Origin: Elephas maximus indicus
Lineage: Eukaryota > Chordata > Mammalia > Proboscidea > Elephantidae
Direction: 5' to 3'
Length of the DNA stretch: 64,000 bases
Assembly (NCBI RefSeq): GCF_024166365.1
Contig: NC_064827.1
Span: 16,347,001 to 16,411,000, forward strand
Of this stretch, positions 10,401 through 20,100 are shown in pieces (within the stretch, counting starts at the first letter, position 1; the number at the start of each line of letters is the position of its first letter). The translations under genes were made by a program, and so were the position numbers. The notes beneath the pieces were generated by a model, which ran no database searches, had not been told where the DNA came from, and was given only the letters and a program-made list of their open reading frames with translations.

Positions 10401-12956
10401 GGAATATAAACTCCTTTCTATTACCACGGTGTAAATGAATCCCTAGCACATAGTAGGAACTCAAAATTCCCATATTACGTATACCCACGTTACAGGCACC
10501 ATGGAGGCCCTCACTGGGAGAACAGTAGTATGTTAGAGAGAAGGTGCCTGGTATAAAGGTTTGGGTTTTTTTTCACATCTCCCCCTAAGTGGTATATTCT
10601 TTTCATGTGTTATGTAATACTTCGTTTATAATTCACTTGACTTTCTAATTCATGTTCATAAAGAAGTATCAGGAAACCTTTCGAAATGAGATCTTTGATT
10701 TTTTTTTTACTTGAAATTCTTGACTATTCTACCTTTTCTGTGAACACAGAGAACAAACATAAATTGCACCCCCCTGCTACGGAAAACAAGTGAACTGAAT
10801 GGAGGATTGTCCTTGTGACTATTGTCATTACTTGATTTTTTTTCTTAGTAGAAACATACTAAATGTGATTTAAGACCTTTTATCACTTAGAATTTTATTA
10901 GTATATTTTGAAATACAACCCTTTTTTTCTTCCCCTTGGGTACCATTCTAGAATTTTCTGAAAAAATTGGAACAATCTTTTATGTGTGTCTGCTGCCAGG
11001 AGCTAGTTTACCAGCCTGTGACAACAGAGTGCCTCCACAACGTCTGTAAAGTAAGTACACTTCCTTTCTTACTATCCCTTGATGTGCCAGAAGGCTCACT
11101 GACCTCGAAACCCGCTTTTAGCATGTGAAGTGCAAGCAGTCCCTGGGTTATGAACAAGATCCGTTCCTAACTGTGCCTTTAAGTCTAATTTGTAGATTGG
11201 TAACAGGTGCATGCAGCTCTTGTTTAGCCTTACTTTTAGTGCAGGAAACCCTGGTGGCCGTAGTGGCTCAGTGCTACAGCCGGTAACCAAAAAGTCGGCT
11301 ATTCAAATCCACCATGTGCTCCTTGTAAACTCTATGGGGCAGTTAGTTGACAGCCATGGGTTTGGTTTGGTTTTTGGTTTAGTGCAAGAAAAGACTTGAA
11401 GGCTTTTCAATGATTTAAAAGCTGCACTTGCAGCAAGTGAACGTGATTGCGATGAAGAATTTGTTGTGAGTAGGGGTTGATGCAGTCCTTTCAAAGTGAG
11501 GGCAGATTTACAGAACGTTAAAGGGCAAGTAGGAGGGGGACGTTCATAACCCGGGACTACCTGTACAGTAAAGCCTGCAAAGCCGGGACCTGTGTAAGGT
11601 AGAAACCTATCAGAGAAGGAAAACTCAAATATTTTCCACTAACACAAGTGATAGAAAAGTGTTAAGACTGTGCTCTGTCAAAGGCAGAAGACTTGCAAAA
11701 CCCAGAAAAACAAGGCAGTCCCGTCAATTTCTGGCTCTCATAGGCATTGCTGTATTTTCCACGAAGTAGGATAGTTATGAAACTTTGCTAGTTAAGGCAT
11801 TTGATTACATCTTGGTGGTAAGTGCATGTTTTATTTTGATAGTAATAGTGATTCAAATATTTATAGTTTGAAGTATTCTGTCATGTTAAGAGTTATTGAG
11901 GAGGGCTTATATGTTACAGCTCATGTATGTTTTGTATGTTATAGCTCAAACTGGAATGGTTCCATGCACTCAATAAAGAATCTGGAGCAGAGTCTAGCTG
12001 GCAGCACGCCCAGATGAACTGAGTATTGTGTTATCATGTGAAGTGAAAGGAAAACTTGAGCTTTAATCAAATCAAGGCTAGACTCTGGCTCTGCTCTTTG
12101 GTGGCTGTGTGCCCTGATCTAACTTCTGAACGTTTGTTTCTTTTGAAAAATGGGATCAAACCTTCCACATATGTGATTGCACGTTAAGTAATTTGTTAAA
12201 ATACATCACATAGTTCTAGTCATTCCACTTGAATAAATTTTAAAGTAACAGGGAATCCTGTGTTTTCTTTTTCTTTAGTCATCTAAAGAAAAGCCCAGCT
12301 CTTAACTGTCTTTTAAATATCAAAAAGTAGTTTCTGCCAGTAACAGCTAGTTTCAGTGAGTAAAAAGTCAAAGCCTCAGCCCTAGTTGATACCGAAGTTA
12401 TGAGTTATTTTGCACCTACCTCAGGACAGAAAAGATTGATGGGGATTTTAAAAGTCATTGAGTAGTCATCTACCAGGAAGTCATGGATTAAAATCCAACC
12501 TAAAGAGGGAAGCCAAGTAGGAACCGTACATAATCCCTAACACCCTCCTTTTACTGGAGGAGGACACTGAAGCACAGAAATGTTTAGTCCTCACCGACGT
12601 CTCCTGGTGTGCCAGGGGAGGTGCCGCAGTCCTGACTGTAGCCTGGTTTCCATAGTGTGAGTTGAGGCCTTTCTAGTCGTTCACCCATGTATTGCTTTTG
12701 TTACCAAACATGGAGTTTCCAGTTCCTGTTTCAAAGCATAACTTGTTGAGTATCTTTCTACATGCTTTCCCCTCAGATGAAACTGTGTTTTGTTTTGGTT
12801 CTGCCTTAGGATTGCTTACAGCGCTCCTTTAAGGCACAAGTTTTCTCCTGCCCTGCTTGCAGACATGACCTTGGCCAGAACTACATCATGACTCCCAATG
12901 AGAACCTGCAGACTCTACTTGACCTTTTCTTCCCTGGCTACAGCAAAGGACGATGA
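1296..12956 (+). CDS. UHRF2: UHRF2, E3 ubiquitin-protein ligase, last seven coding exons (gene level)
   Basis: Seven in-frame exons with AG acceptors and GT donors encode the C-terminal part of UHRF2, a nuclear RING-type E3 ligase whose SRA domain reads modified (hemimethylated or hydroxymethylated) cytosine. Joined exons are 1296-1402, 4678-4840, 5516-5656, 7328-7424, 7730-7887, 10952-11050 and 12810-12956. In order they give the rest of the SRA domain including the GNKR finger motif, a lysine-rich linker, a conserved [13 protein letters not shown] helix, and a C3HC4 RING ending in PGYSKGR. UHRF1 is the close paralogue; the [17 protein letters not shown] stretch and the linker fit UHRF2, as does the GLDC neighbour. 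The ubiquitin-like, tandem Tudor and PHD domains must lie upstream of the window. Human exon numbers 10 to 16 are inferred. No frameshift or early stop is seen. Confidence 0.95.
1667..1790 (+). repeat. 37-bp minisatellite, 3.3 copies
   Basis: A 37-base unit beginning GACACCTTTAAAGGAAAGGTG repeats at 1667, 1704 and 1741, with a partial 13-base copy from 1778. The copies are nearly identical (one C to A change in the third), so the expansion is young. Each unit carries the near-palindrome CCTTTAAAGG. Confidence 0.95.
1791..4677 (+). other. UHRF2 intron, no recognised element
   Basis: AT-rich intronic sequence. Short open frames have no family resemblance and no exon-like flanks. No AfroSINE is seen here, in contrast to the GLDC introns. 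Confidence 0.5.
4678..4840 (+). CDS. UHRF2: UHRF2 coding exon (SRA domain), probably exon 11
   Basis: A T-rich tract and TTTTTTAG precede the exon. The first G completes the split arginine codon, then 54 codons run from ALALNCDAP through [10 protein letters not shown] to NRYDGIYK. This is the SRA core, including the VIRSFKGRK strand conserved between UHRF1 and UHRF2. The donor AAG/GTGCTC has a poor match after GT. Confidence 0.95.
5516..5656 (+). CDS. UHRF2: UHRF2 coding exon (end of SRA domain), probably exon 12
   Basis: A phase 0 exon of exactly 47 codons, from [14 protein letters not shown] through [10 protein letters not shown] and [11 protein letters not shown] to RLCLRLQ. It closes the SRA fold ([13 protein letters not shown] is a hallmark of the UHRF family). 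Acceptor TTTAG, donor CAG/GTTAGA. Confidence 0.95.
5657..7327 (+). other. UHRF2 intron, no recognised element
   Basis: Mostly unique sequence with a pyrimidine-rich patch around 6050-6470. Open frames there on both strands are low-complexity overlaps, not genes. Confidence 0.5.
7328..7424 (+). CDS. UHRF2: UHRF2 coding exon (basic linker), probably exon 13
   Basis: CCCCATCAG acceptor, then [11 protein letters not shown] followed by a run of lysines ([10 protein letters not shown]) and [11 protein letters not shown]. The exon ends one base into an aspartate codon at a G/GTAGGT donor. It is the low-complexity basic linker between the SRA and RING domains. Confidence 0.93.
7730..7887 (+). CDS. 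UHRF2: UHRF2 coding exon (pre-RING helix), probably exon 14
   Basis: After AATCTAG the bases AT complete the split aspartate codon, then 52 codons read [41 protein letters not shown] and LVEGP up to a CCA/GTATGT donor. An ATG lies inside the exon, but it is an internal methionine and not a gene start. Confidence 0.94.
8193..8570 (+). mobile_element. Tigger/mariner-like MITE, interrupted by a second copy
   Basis: Starts at a TA with CAGTAAAGCCTGCGAAAGCC and ends ...GGGTTTCACTG, with terminal inverted repeats. The two halves (8193-8259 and 8448-8570) together equal the intact copy at 11566-11752. Non-autonomous, with no transposase frame. Family name is inferred from the CAGT termini and TA target. 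Confidence 0.8.
8260..8447 (-). mobile_element. second MITE copy nested in the first, opposite orientation
   Basis: 188 bases starting CAGTGAAACCTGTGATAGC, placed at a TA inside the host MITE (TA at 8258-8259 and again at 8448-8449). Its interior is the reverse complement of the host family, so the region reads as a long inverted repeat. Confidence 0.8.
8571..10951 (+). other. UHRF2 intron remainder
   Basis: Unique-looking intron apart from a diverged reverse AfroSINE near 10.1-10.3 kb. No further exon is expected here, because the frames of the flanking exons join directly. Confidence 0.5.
10097..10305 (-). mobile_element. AfroSINE, diverged, long subfamily
   Basis: Reverse-strand copy; recognisable pieces are AGGTCAATTTGGACTCCTGG (3' part), TCTTTATAGAAGCAGATCACC (middle insert) and the CCACTCAGGGACT head. 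Strongly diverged. Confidence 0.65.
10952..11050 (+). CDS. UHRF2: UHRF2 coding exon (first half of RING finger), probably exon 15
   Basis: A phase 0 exon of 33 codons beginning [10 protein letters not shown] and carrying the first RING ligands in C-V-C-C-Q-E-L and then C-L-H-N-V-C-K. The zinc site is split across this intron. The AAA/GTAAGT donor is strong, unlike those of the SRA exons. Confidence 0.96.
11137..11563 (+). mobile_element. second DNA-transposon family, interrupted by an AfroSINE
   Basis: Left end CAGTCCCTGGGTTATGAAC is mirrored by the right end GTTCATAACCCGGGACTACCTG, giving terminal inverted repeats. Its right edge abuts the TA at which the MITE of 11566 begins. No transposase frame. 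Confidence 0.65.
11244..11380 (+). mobile_element. AfroSINE, internally deleted
   Basis: Forward copy starting GGAAACCCTGGTGG, with box B-like TTCAAATCC and a TTTGGTTT tail. The middle is missing (CAGTT joins to AGTTGACAGCC). Flanked by TTTAGTGCA on both sides as target duplication. Confidence 0.9.
11566..11752 (+). mobile_element. intact Tigger/mariner-like MITE (187 bp)
   Basis: CAGTAAAGCCTGCAAAGCC to ...GGCATTGCTG, bounded by TA on both sides (11564-11565 and 11753-11754). This copy defines the family present in nested form at 8193-8570. Confidence 0.82.
12293..12466 (+). repeat. intronic copy of a 170-bp duplicated segment
   Basis: Aligns in direct orientation with 13118-13290 in the UHRF2 3' UTR, at roughly nine bases in ten by eye. 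Shared marks include TCTTTTAAAT, GAGTAAAAAGTCAAAGCC and CTACCTCAGGACAGAAAAGA. Confidence 0.85.
12810..12956 (+). CDS. UHRF2: UHRF2 last coding exon (second half of RING finger, C terminus)
   Basis: The exon supplies the remaining RING cysteines (D-C-L-Q-R-S-F and S-C-P-A-C-R), then [25 protein letters not shown] and a TGA stop at 12954-12956. The hydrophobic [12 protein letters not shown] tail matches the UHRF C terminus, where the family usually ends, so the protein is not truncated. Confidence 0.97.
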   Translation, partial: DCLQRSFKAQVFSCPACRHDLGQNYIMTPNENLQTLLDLFFPGYSKGR

Positions 12957-12998
12957 TCTGTCCGCTTCTACCGTCTTGTTCCTGGTGGCTTTTTGGAC

Positions 12999-13004
12999 AA
13001 TAAA
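12999..13004 (+). promoter_or_regulatory. UHRF2: proximal poly(A) signal AATAAA of UHRF2
   Basis: Canonical hexamer 43 bases after the stop codon. Whether it is used cannot be seen from sequence. Confidence 0.45.
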
Positions 13005-13117
13005 GAGAATCTAAAGTGGGTGGGGAGGGTGGAAGCGATGGAGGACCCTATTTCTCTCGTTCTGAAGCAGCTAATCCTCTTTCCCACATAGCCATCATCT
13101 TGTGTGTGTAGTAAGAG

Positions 13118-13290
13118 GCCCAGTTCTCAACTGTCTTTTAAATCTCAAAAGGTAGTTCCTGCCAGTAACAACTAGTTTCAATGAGTAAAAAGTCAAAGCC
13201 TCAGCCCTAGTTGATATCCAAGTTATGATTTATTTTGCAACTACCTCAGGACAGAAAAGATTTATGGGGATTTTAAAAATCATTGAATAA
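13118..13290 (+). repeat. 3' UTR copy of the 170-bp duplicated segment
   Basis: Partner of 12293-12466, offset by about 825 bases and separated by the last coding exon. The boundaries show no A tail and no obvious target duplication. Confidence 0.85.
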
Positions 13291-13805
13291 TTAGTCAAAT
13301 GAAATTTTAGCTACTCACTGCCTCCCAGATATTAGTTGTGCCTGGCTCATGGAATCTGATTACGGAAGAGGAAGTGGCACTTGAAGGCTGGCATGACGCA
13401 GCCTGCCTCTGTGCTGGGCATCACCGTGTTTCAGTGTCTCTCCTTCCATTGCAATGTGCGTTTCGCAAGGACAGCTTCATTTTTCAGCCTATTTTGTGAG
13501 CTCCGTTGTGCTTTTTTCTGGTGTTCCATGCAAGTTGACTACTAATGACTAATGAGAATACGGATGCATTGTTGCTGCATTAGTGTAATGTGGTGTCGTT
13601 TTGCACTTAAAAGAGGTATTTCCATGCTCTAGTTGTAAATGCTCTTGTGAGAAGAGGCGTGGAGCTAAACCAGCTGCGGGTGAGTCTCACCAGGGGTTTT
13701 ACATCTGCAGAGCATTGAGGGCAGTGCCGACCTTCCGGAGGATTGAAATTGCTTCATACTGTGACCCTACATTTTATATTCACTATCTTCCCTAAAGTAT
13801 ACCTT

Positions 13806-13811
13806 AATAAA
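13806..13811 (+). promoter_or_regulatory. UHRF2: distal poly(A) signal AATAAA of UHRF2
   Basis: Canonical hexamer followed by ATATTTTATGACC; the likely main 3' end of the mRNA, about 850 bases after the stop. Confidence 0.65.
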
Positions 13812-14244
13812 TATTTTATGACCAGAAAAACAGCTCATTTTGTTCACTTTTTTACATTTGTCGGGCTTATATTATGGGTTTTTAAGAATCAGTTATTTCC
13901 AGAGTTTGCTCATTGGATGTTTTTATTGAGACAGACATTTTTGCATAATTTTTTTACTTCCAATTTTGGTAATGAGAACTAGAATGAAAGCTTAAGTTTT
14001 GGCTAAGGACAGATTTCATCCTGGGTGTGATTCTTTTAAGTTTTACTAAATGAGATTACTTTTCACAGGAAGAACCTACTACTGACTGTTCTGTTATCTA
14101 TAACGTCAATCTTACGTTCCATTTTAGCATCATCAGTGCTACTTTTTTATTTAACAGAGACGAGAATAAACATTGCTATATTCTCTAAAACTATATTGCC
14201 ATATTTTCTGATGGAGTCAGTCTTCCTGCCCCTTAATGCAGATC

Positions 14245-14248
<4 letters not shown>

Positions 14249-14282
<34 letters not shown>
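14249..14282. repeat. (CA)n microsatellite
   Basis: About 17 uninterrupted CA units just downstream of UHRF2; long enough to be polymorphic. Confidence 0.95.
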
Positions 14283-14284
<2 letters not shown>

Positions 14285-15109
14285 ATGGCCAGCATCTATA
14301 TTTTCTTTCTGCTAGTCACTGGTACATTTTCGTGTGTATTGATTTAATCCTACTCAGAGCCCTCAGAGGCAGGTACTTTATCCCCATCTTATGGATAGAC
14401 ATCAGTGGCACAGAAAGCTGACTTCACTCCCCAGAGATCACACACCAGGCAAGTACAGAGATGTCTGTAGACCTAGGCAGCCCAACTCCCGAACCACTGG
14501 TCTTTACTTCCGTGTGCTATACAGCACAGAATTCTGTTGTGACACTTTGGCTAACAGAAAAGGGCCCCAACTCTATACTTAAAGCTTTGGGTTTCAGTGT
14601 AGAAACATACACCAGACTTGTTTCAGTGCTTTTCCTGCATTCAGTTAAACTCAAAATCAGGTTCTGGGAAACACCAGGAGCACAGTGAATAGAGCCATTT
14701 TTCATGTAGGACTAGTGATACAGACCCTGGGATTGCTTTTATTTTGAAGAATCATCTAAATAGGACCTTCTTAGATGGAAGGTAGTTAAATTGCCTCATC
14801 CAGCACTGTATTCCCATCAGCTGTGGCAACGTCTCTGCAGGAACGGTGGGGAATACCTCCCAGGTTCAACTACTTTACCGGGTATAATTCAACCTCTTTT
14901 ATTAGCAAGCTAACTGATTCCCACAGTTAAAGACTATGGATTGTCTTAACTTTGCTATAACATGGTAAAGACTCGGAAAGAAGGCTGACTATAGTTTAGC
15001 ATGTTCACAGAGTGTCAAGAATGGCCCAAAGCTAAGCAATTTTATGTTGCTATGGAGTTTTTTTTTTTAAAAAAGACCTCAAATTTTTTACAGAAATATT
15101 TTGGTTTGT

Positions 15110-15540
15110 ATTTCTAAAAGATAAGGACTTTCAGAAAACATAACCACAATGCCATTGTCACACGTTAAAAAAAAAAGTGACAGTAATTTCTTTATATCAG
15201 ATATCTAGTAAATGTTCAAATTTCCTTTGTCTCAAATGTCCTCAATGGTATTTTATTTGTAGTTGGTTTGTTTGAATCAGGATCCAAATAAGGACTTCAC
15301 ATTGTGATTAGTTGATATCTCTTAAGAATCTTTCAATCTGTATATATCCCTCCACCTGTTTTTTTTCCAACTATTGCAATTTGTGTGTTGAAATTGGGTT
15401 GTTCTGTATAGTTTCTGACAGTAGATTTTGCTGATTGTAACATTGTGGTGTAGTTCAACATGTTTCTGTTTATTTTCTGTGAACCGATAGTTAAAATTAA
15501 AGCATGACCACATTCAGGTTTGATTTTTTTTTCCCAAGAC
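15110..15540 (-). mobile_element. old L1 3' UTR fragment
   Basis: Contains GAATCAGGATCCAAATAAGG and TTGATATCTCTTAAG, marks of old mammalian L1M 3' UTRs read on the reverse strand. Edges approximate. Confidence 0.5.
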
Positions 15541-16429
15541 TTTTTCACAGGTAGTGTGGTTGTCCTTCAGGAGGCACGTAGTATCTGATCGTCTCTTAGG
15601 CTTAGGTTTGAAAGATGAGCTTTTCACTGGATTCTATTACACTTAGTAGGTACAGTGATTACTATTAAGTACTCAACCATTTTCATGGGCGTAGATTTTT
15701 TTTTCTCAATAAAAGTGAAGATCAGATACCACTTTATGTCTTCTAATTAGGATAGGCAGGATCTCTACTCCTAGAACTCAATTTCTAAGTAGTATGGTTG
15801 ATTCAACAAACATGTGCATGCTAGTAACACCTGTACACTTAAAAGCTTTGGGTTTCAGTATAGATTCTACTTATGAGAACCAGGTAGAGATCTGCTCTGA
15901 CTTGACCTCCATCTGCTTTTTCTCACTTTGCCCATTAGAGCCCAAACCTTTCCTCACTCTTCTTCTGGACACTTAGAAAGACAGGAAAGCTCATGACTGT
16001 CTATGCAACTTGAGGGAGTTGAGCCTGATGGCCCGTTTACCACCAGCTTACTTTGGAAAGTGTTATCCTTGCTTACCCACAACCAGGACTTCACAATTCC
16101 TGAAGGAACTGATAATTTATTAACCTGGATAAATAAGATCCTACACAGAAGGAAAAAAAAAATTATTAAACACCAGTCTCTGGATACAAGAAATCAAGAG
16201 CTAGCTAGGGGAATAGAGCAGGCCAAATGACTGCTATTGAAAACGGTGAATGAAAGAATAAGAAGAATTTTTAAAACTCTGTCCTCAAGAATGAAATTGT
16301 ATTGCATTGATAGAATAAGTACAAGCTGCTATGGAAGAGGAGTGATTTGAGATTAAAATTCTTGGAACTAAATGTGATTGTTAAAAAAAAAAAAAAAAAA
16401 TGCAACAGACAAAACAGAATGGACACTGC

Positions 16430-16570
16430 CAAAACTTGAATGTATCGATGAGTAATCCGTTAATATGGATATGCCACAATTTGTTTATCCATTCGTCTGC
16501 TGATGGATATTTCAGGTGTTGCCAGGTTTTTGCTATTATGAATAAAGCTGCTGTGAACCTTTGTGTGTAA
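16430..16570 (-). mobile_element. old L1 3' fragment
   Basis: ATATGCCACAATTTGTTTAT, CATTCGTCTGCTGATGG and TATGAATAAAGCTGCTGTGAA are typical of old L1 3' sequence read in reverse. The same block recurs near 54.1 kb. Confidence 0.55.
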
Positions 16571-17419
16571 ATCTTTGGAAAACAGTTTGGCGGTTTCCTA
16601 TAAAATTAAATACTTAACATAAAATCCATCAATTTCACTCGTAGTTATTTACTCAAGAAAAATGAAGACATATATCCAAAGTAGGTTATGCTATCTTACA
16701 TTCTTCTCAGCTGTGTTATGAAAGTTCTGACTGTCCCACATTCTCATCAACACTTCCTCACCAACACTTGGTATTGTCGATCCTTTTAATCTTAACTGTT
16801 CCCTAGGATATGTAGTTCCTGTAGGAGACAAGTGTGTGTTGAATATTTGGTGACCAGAAAAGTGGACCATGGTAGTCATTTGTACCGTTCACCAAGTATT
16901 TCTGGCTCTCAGTGCATGTGTTAAGACTGTACTTAGCAGACTCCTGCGGTTGGGTAAGTTGTGGCCAGTGGGTCAGTTGGCTGTGAGCGGAAATGCTGTG
17001 TCACATCTGGCCAGAGCACTTAATTTGCCCTCCTTAGTTTTTCTTTCATGGAGACCAGTGGCATTCCAGATGGGAACTCTTCCATCACCCTAGGTCCCAG
17101 AGTAAGAACGATACAGAGCAGAGGCCCCAACCAACTTGCGGTGGACATGCAACGTGAGAAGTCAATCTTAAGTCTCTTGAGGTTTGGGGGTAGTTAACAA
17201 CAGCATGACTGAGCTTATCCTGACTTATAGAATCACAATTCTAAATTCCTCAGCCTACCAGTCGATACAGAATTAAATTTGTTAATTGGTGTTTCAGGGC
17301 AATTTTGGGACTAGAACTTACACTGTTGATACTCCTGGTGTATAGTGCATATTTTAAATGACTTAATTACTTAATATCCAAGTCAGTTGGCTATGATCTG
17401 TTGATAAATTGCTTGATAG

Positions 17420-18084
17420 TGTGATAACCTCTAAGATGGCCCTCATGATCCTCACCTCCTGGTTTTCACACCCTGGTGAAATCCCCTCCCCTGGAGTGTG
17501 CACTGGACTTACTCTCTTGTAGTGAATAGAATACAGCAGAAGTAATGGATGAAACTTCAAAGATTAGGTTACAAAAATATTGTGGTATCCATTTTAGGTG
17601 CACTCTCGCTCACTGGAAACCCTGGTGTCGTAGTGGTCAAGCGCTACAGCTGCTAACCAAAAGGCTGGCAGTTCGAATTCACCAGGCGTTCCTTGGACAC
17701 TCTGTGGGGCAGTTCTACGTTGTCCTATAGGGTCGCGTATGAGTCAGTACCGACTCCATGGCAACAGGTTTGGTTTTGTGTTTCTCTTGCTCAGTACGAG
17801 AAGCCAGCTAATCTGTTGTGAGCTGCCCTGTGGAGGGGTCTGTGTGGCAATAAACTGAAGTCTCTGGCCAACAGCCAGTAAAGTCCTGAGACCTACAAAA
17901 ACTATAGGAGCCACGAAATGTGTTCTCTCTTATTTGAGCCTTCAGAGGACTGTACCTCTTGAATGTAGCTTATGAGACACCAAGGGGAGCCACCCCTGGA
18001 TTTCTGACCCACAGGAACCATGAGTTGAGGAATGGTGCTGTTTGGGGAAATTTGTTATACAGCAGTAGATGGCTGATATAAATA
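17420..18084 (+). mobile_element. MaLR-type (ERVL) solo LTR, with nested AfroSINE
   Basis: Starts TGTGATAACCTCTAAGATGG and runs through GTGAGCTGCCCTGTGGAG and CTCTGGCCAACAGCC to a TAGATGGCTGATATAAA close. No viral genes accompany it. Subfamily not determined. Confidence 0.55.
17614..17783 (+). mobile_element. AfroSINE inside the LTR
   Basis: Forward copy from GGAAACCCTGGTGTCG to TTTGGTTTTGTG. Flanked by TCTCGCTCA and TCTCTTGCTCA as an imperfect target duplication. Confidence 0.92.
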
Positions 18085-18724
18085 GGGTGACCCTATTTGC
18101 CAGCTTGCCCAGATCACCCTAATGATAAGACTGAGTTGATTCCTTCTGTGACCTATCCATGGGTTCCCTTTTACTTCTGAAATATTCTTTGTTTACCACA
18201 GCCAAGAATTTTTTAATTTGTTTATACCATTTTCTCCTTGAGAAAATATAGGCATTTTCAAAATGCTTTGGCAAGTCATAATAGATGAGAAATGACCCTA
18301 GTTGAGAGTACAGGATCCCATGGACATTTTGCATGGAAATCATCTATCTACAAGCAGCTTCTAACTAAATGTCTGCCAGATGCCAGAAGAAATTTTTGAG
18401 GTGCCCCTCACTTCCCATACACATCTACTCTTTGTTCTAATTGTCTGGAAGATTGTGAACTAGATTGCTCAAATACTTTAGAGTTAGAATTTACCTAGTT
18501 GGCGTCTGCTGGGAAATCACAGTAAAACTTACATGAGCTTTTGGGCTGAGAAGTCTCCACCACCAAAGTAGCTCTGCCACTCCCCCAAATGTAAGCTATA
18601 TTTTATTTGGGTCACAGATAGTTAACAAAAAAATGTCCCTCAAAAATGTGTAATCTTACTAGATCCATAGGTCCTTATAATATACTTCAATTTTATAAAG
18701 TAGAACACACTTCATTCACCTAAA

Positions 18725-20100
18725 GTTTTTTAAACTTTTTATTTTGAAGTAATTGTAGACTCACAAGCAAAAATAACACACAGAGTTCCTGTGTATTCTT
18801 ACCCAGCTTCCCCTGATGATAACATCTTATATAACCATGGTTAAGTTATCTAAACCAGGATATTGGTATAATACTATTAACTAAATTACTTGGATTTCAC
18901 CAATTTTTACATGAACTCGTTTTTGTATGTATGTATAGTTCTGTGCAACTTTATTACATGTATAGATTCATGTAACCATTCCACAATATAGATACATAAC
19001 TGTTATATAAAAAACTCCCTTATGTTACCTGTTTATAGTTGCACTCTGCCCTGAACCCTAACTCCTGGTAACCACTGATCCATCTTATAATTGTGTCATT
19101 TCAAGAATGTGTAAATTTGCTGGGTTTAGAATTCTAGGTTGCCAGTTATTTTCAGCATCTTGTAAGTATTCCATTGTATTCTGGCATCTATTGTTGATGA
19201 AAAGTTGGGTAGGTGTTTTCTCTAAAAACTTTTGGGTTTTATTAAAATGTATCCAGGTATGGATTAGTTTTTATTTGCTCTGTTTGGGACTCAGTTTACT
19301 CCTTTAAAATGAAAATGCATGTCTTCAGTTCTAGGAAATTCTCATTCTCTTTTTAAAATATTGCTCCTTTCCTATTTTCTCTATCCTCTTCTCGACCTGC
19401 TAGAACTTTTCAGTTGACCACCCATACCTTAACATCTCTTACATTTCTAATTTCTCTATTCCCTCCATGCTATGTTCTAAGTGATTTCCTCATATCTTTC
19501 TTCCAATTTATTAAATTGTCTCTTTAACTGTGTCTACTGTTTAAATCATCTAAATAATTTATTTCAAGAATCATTTTCTTCTAATTTTGTTTTCACCTTT
19601 ATCTGCTCTTGGTTCATAATTTGTTCTTATTCATGGATTTTAGCTCTTCATTATCTCTTTGAGCATTCAAAACATACTTATTCAAAGTCTTTTTAATCTT
19701 TCTCCTATGTGTGGTTCCTTAAGTCTGAACTCTCCCTTTGTTGGTGCTTAGCGTTGAATTTCATTGTGCTTTATAAATTTGTATCTGTGAGCTCATCTTC
19801 TGCAGAAGTTTTCTTCTCAGAGGGTTTTGTTTATGCCATGATTGTAGGTACCATTTTGTCCCTATGGAGCAATTTTAGGTTGTTTCTGCTGCTGTAGGGT
19901 TTCCTGGTACTTATCCAGGTTTTGTGTTAATTTTGTTGTATGGGACTCCTCCATGTTGATAATATAAATTTGGCCTTTGCATTCCCATGCAGCCCAGCCA
20001 AGTGTTGGGTGACTTTGTTTCTACCATGACCTGGGATAGCTTGTTCCCTGTTCTGACCCTGGACTAGTAGATACCAATTTTTCAGTCCTCAGTGGAATAG
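18725..20100 (-). mobile_element. old L1 fragments, reverse strand
   Basis: TTTATTTTGAAGTAATTGTAG, the ATAACATCTTATATAACCATGG block and AGAATTCTAGGTTGCCAG are old L1 3' marks read in reverse. Probably two or more pieces; edges approximate. Confidence 0.5.

Larger units (their letters stand above)
12957..13826 (+). other. UHRF2: UHRF2 3' UTR
   Basis: Non-coding continuation of the last exon. It holds two AATAAA signals (12999-13004 and 13806-13811). The second, in an AT-rich setting, suits the main end; the first would give a very short UTR of about 60 bases. The right boundary is estimated from the distal signal. Bases 13118-13290 duplicate part of the intron just upstream. Confidence 0.7.

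Noticed and set aside
14578..15862. Shared 25-base phrase CTTTGGGTTTCAGT near 14590 and 15850
   Set aside because: Flanks do not align further; too short to call a duplication.
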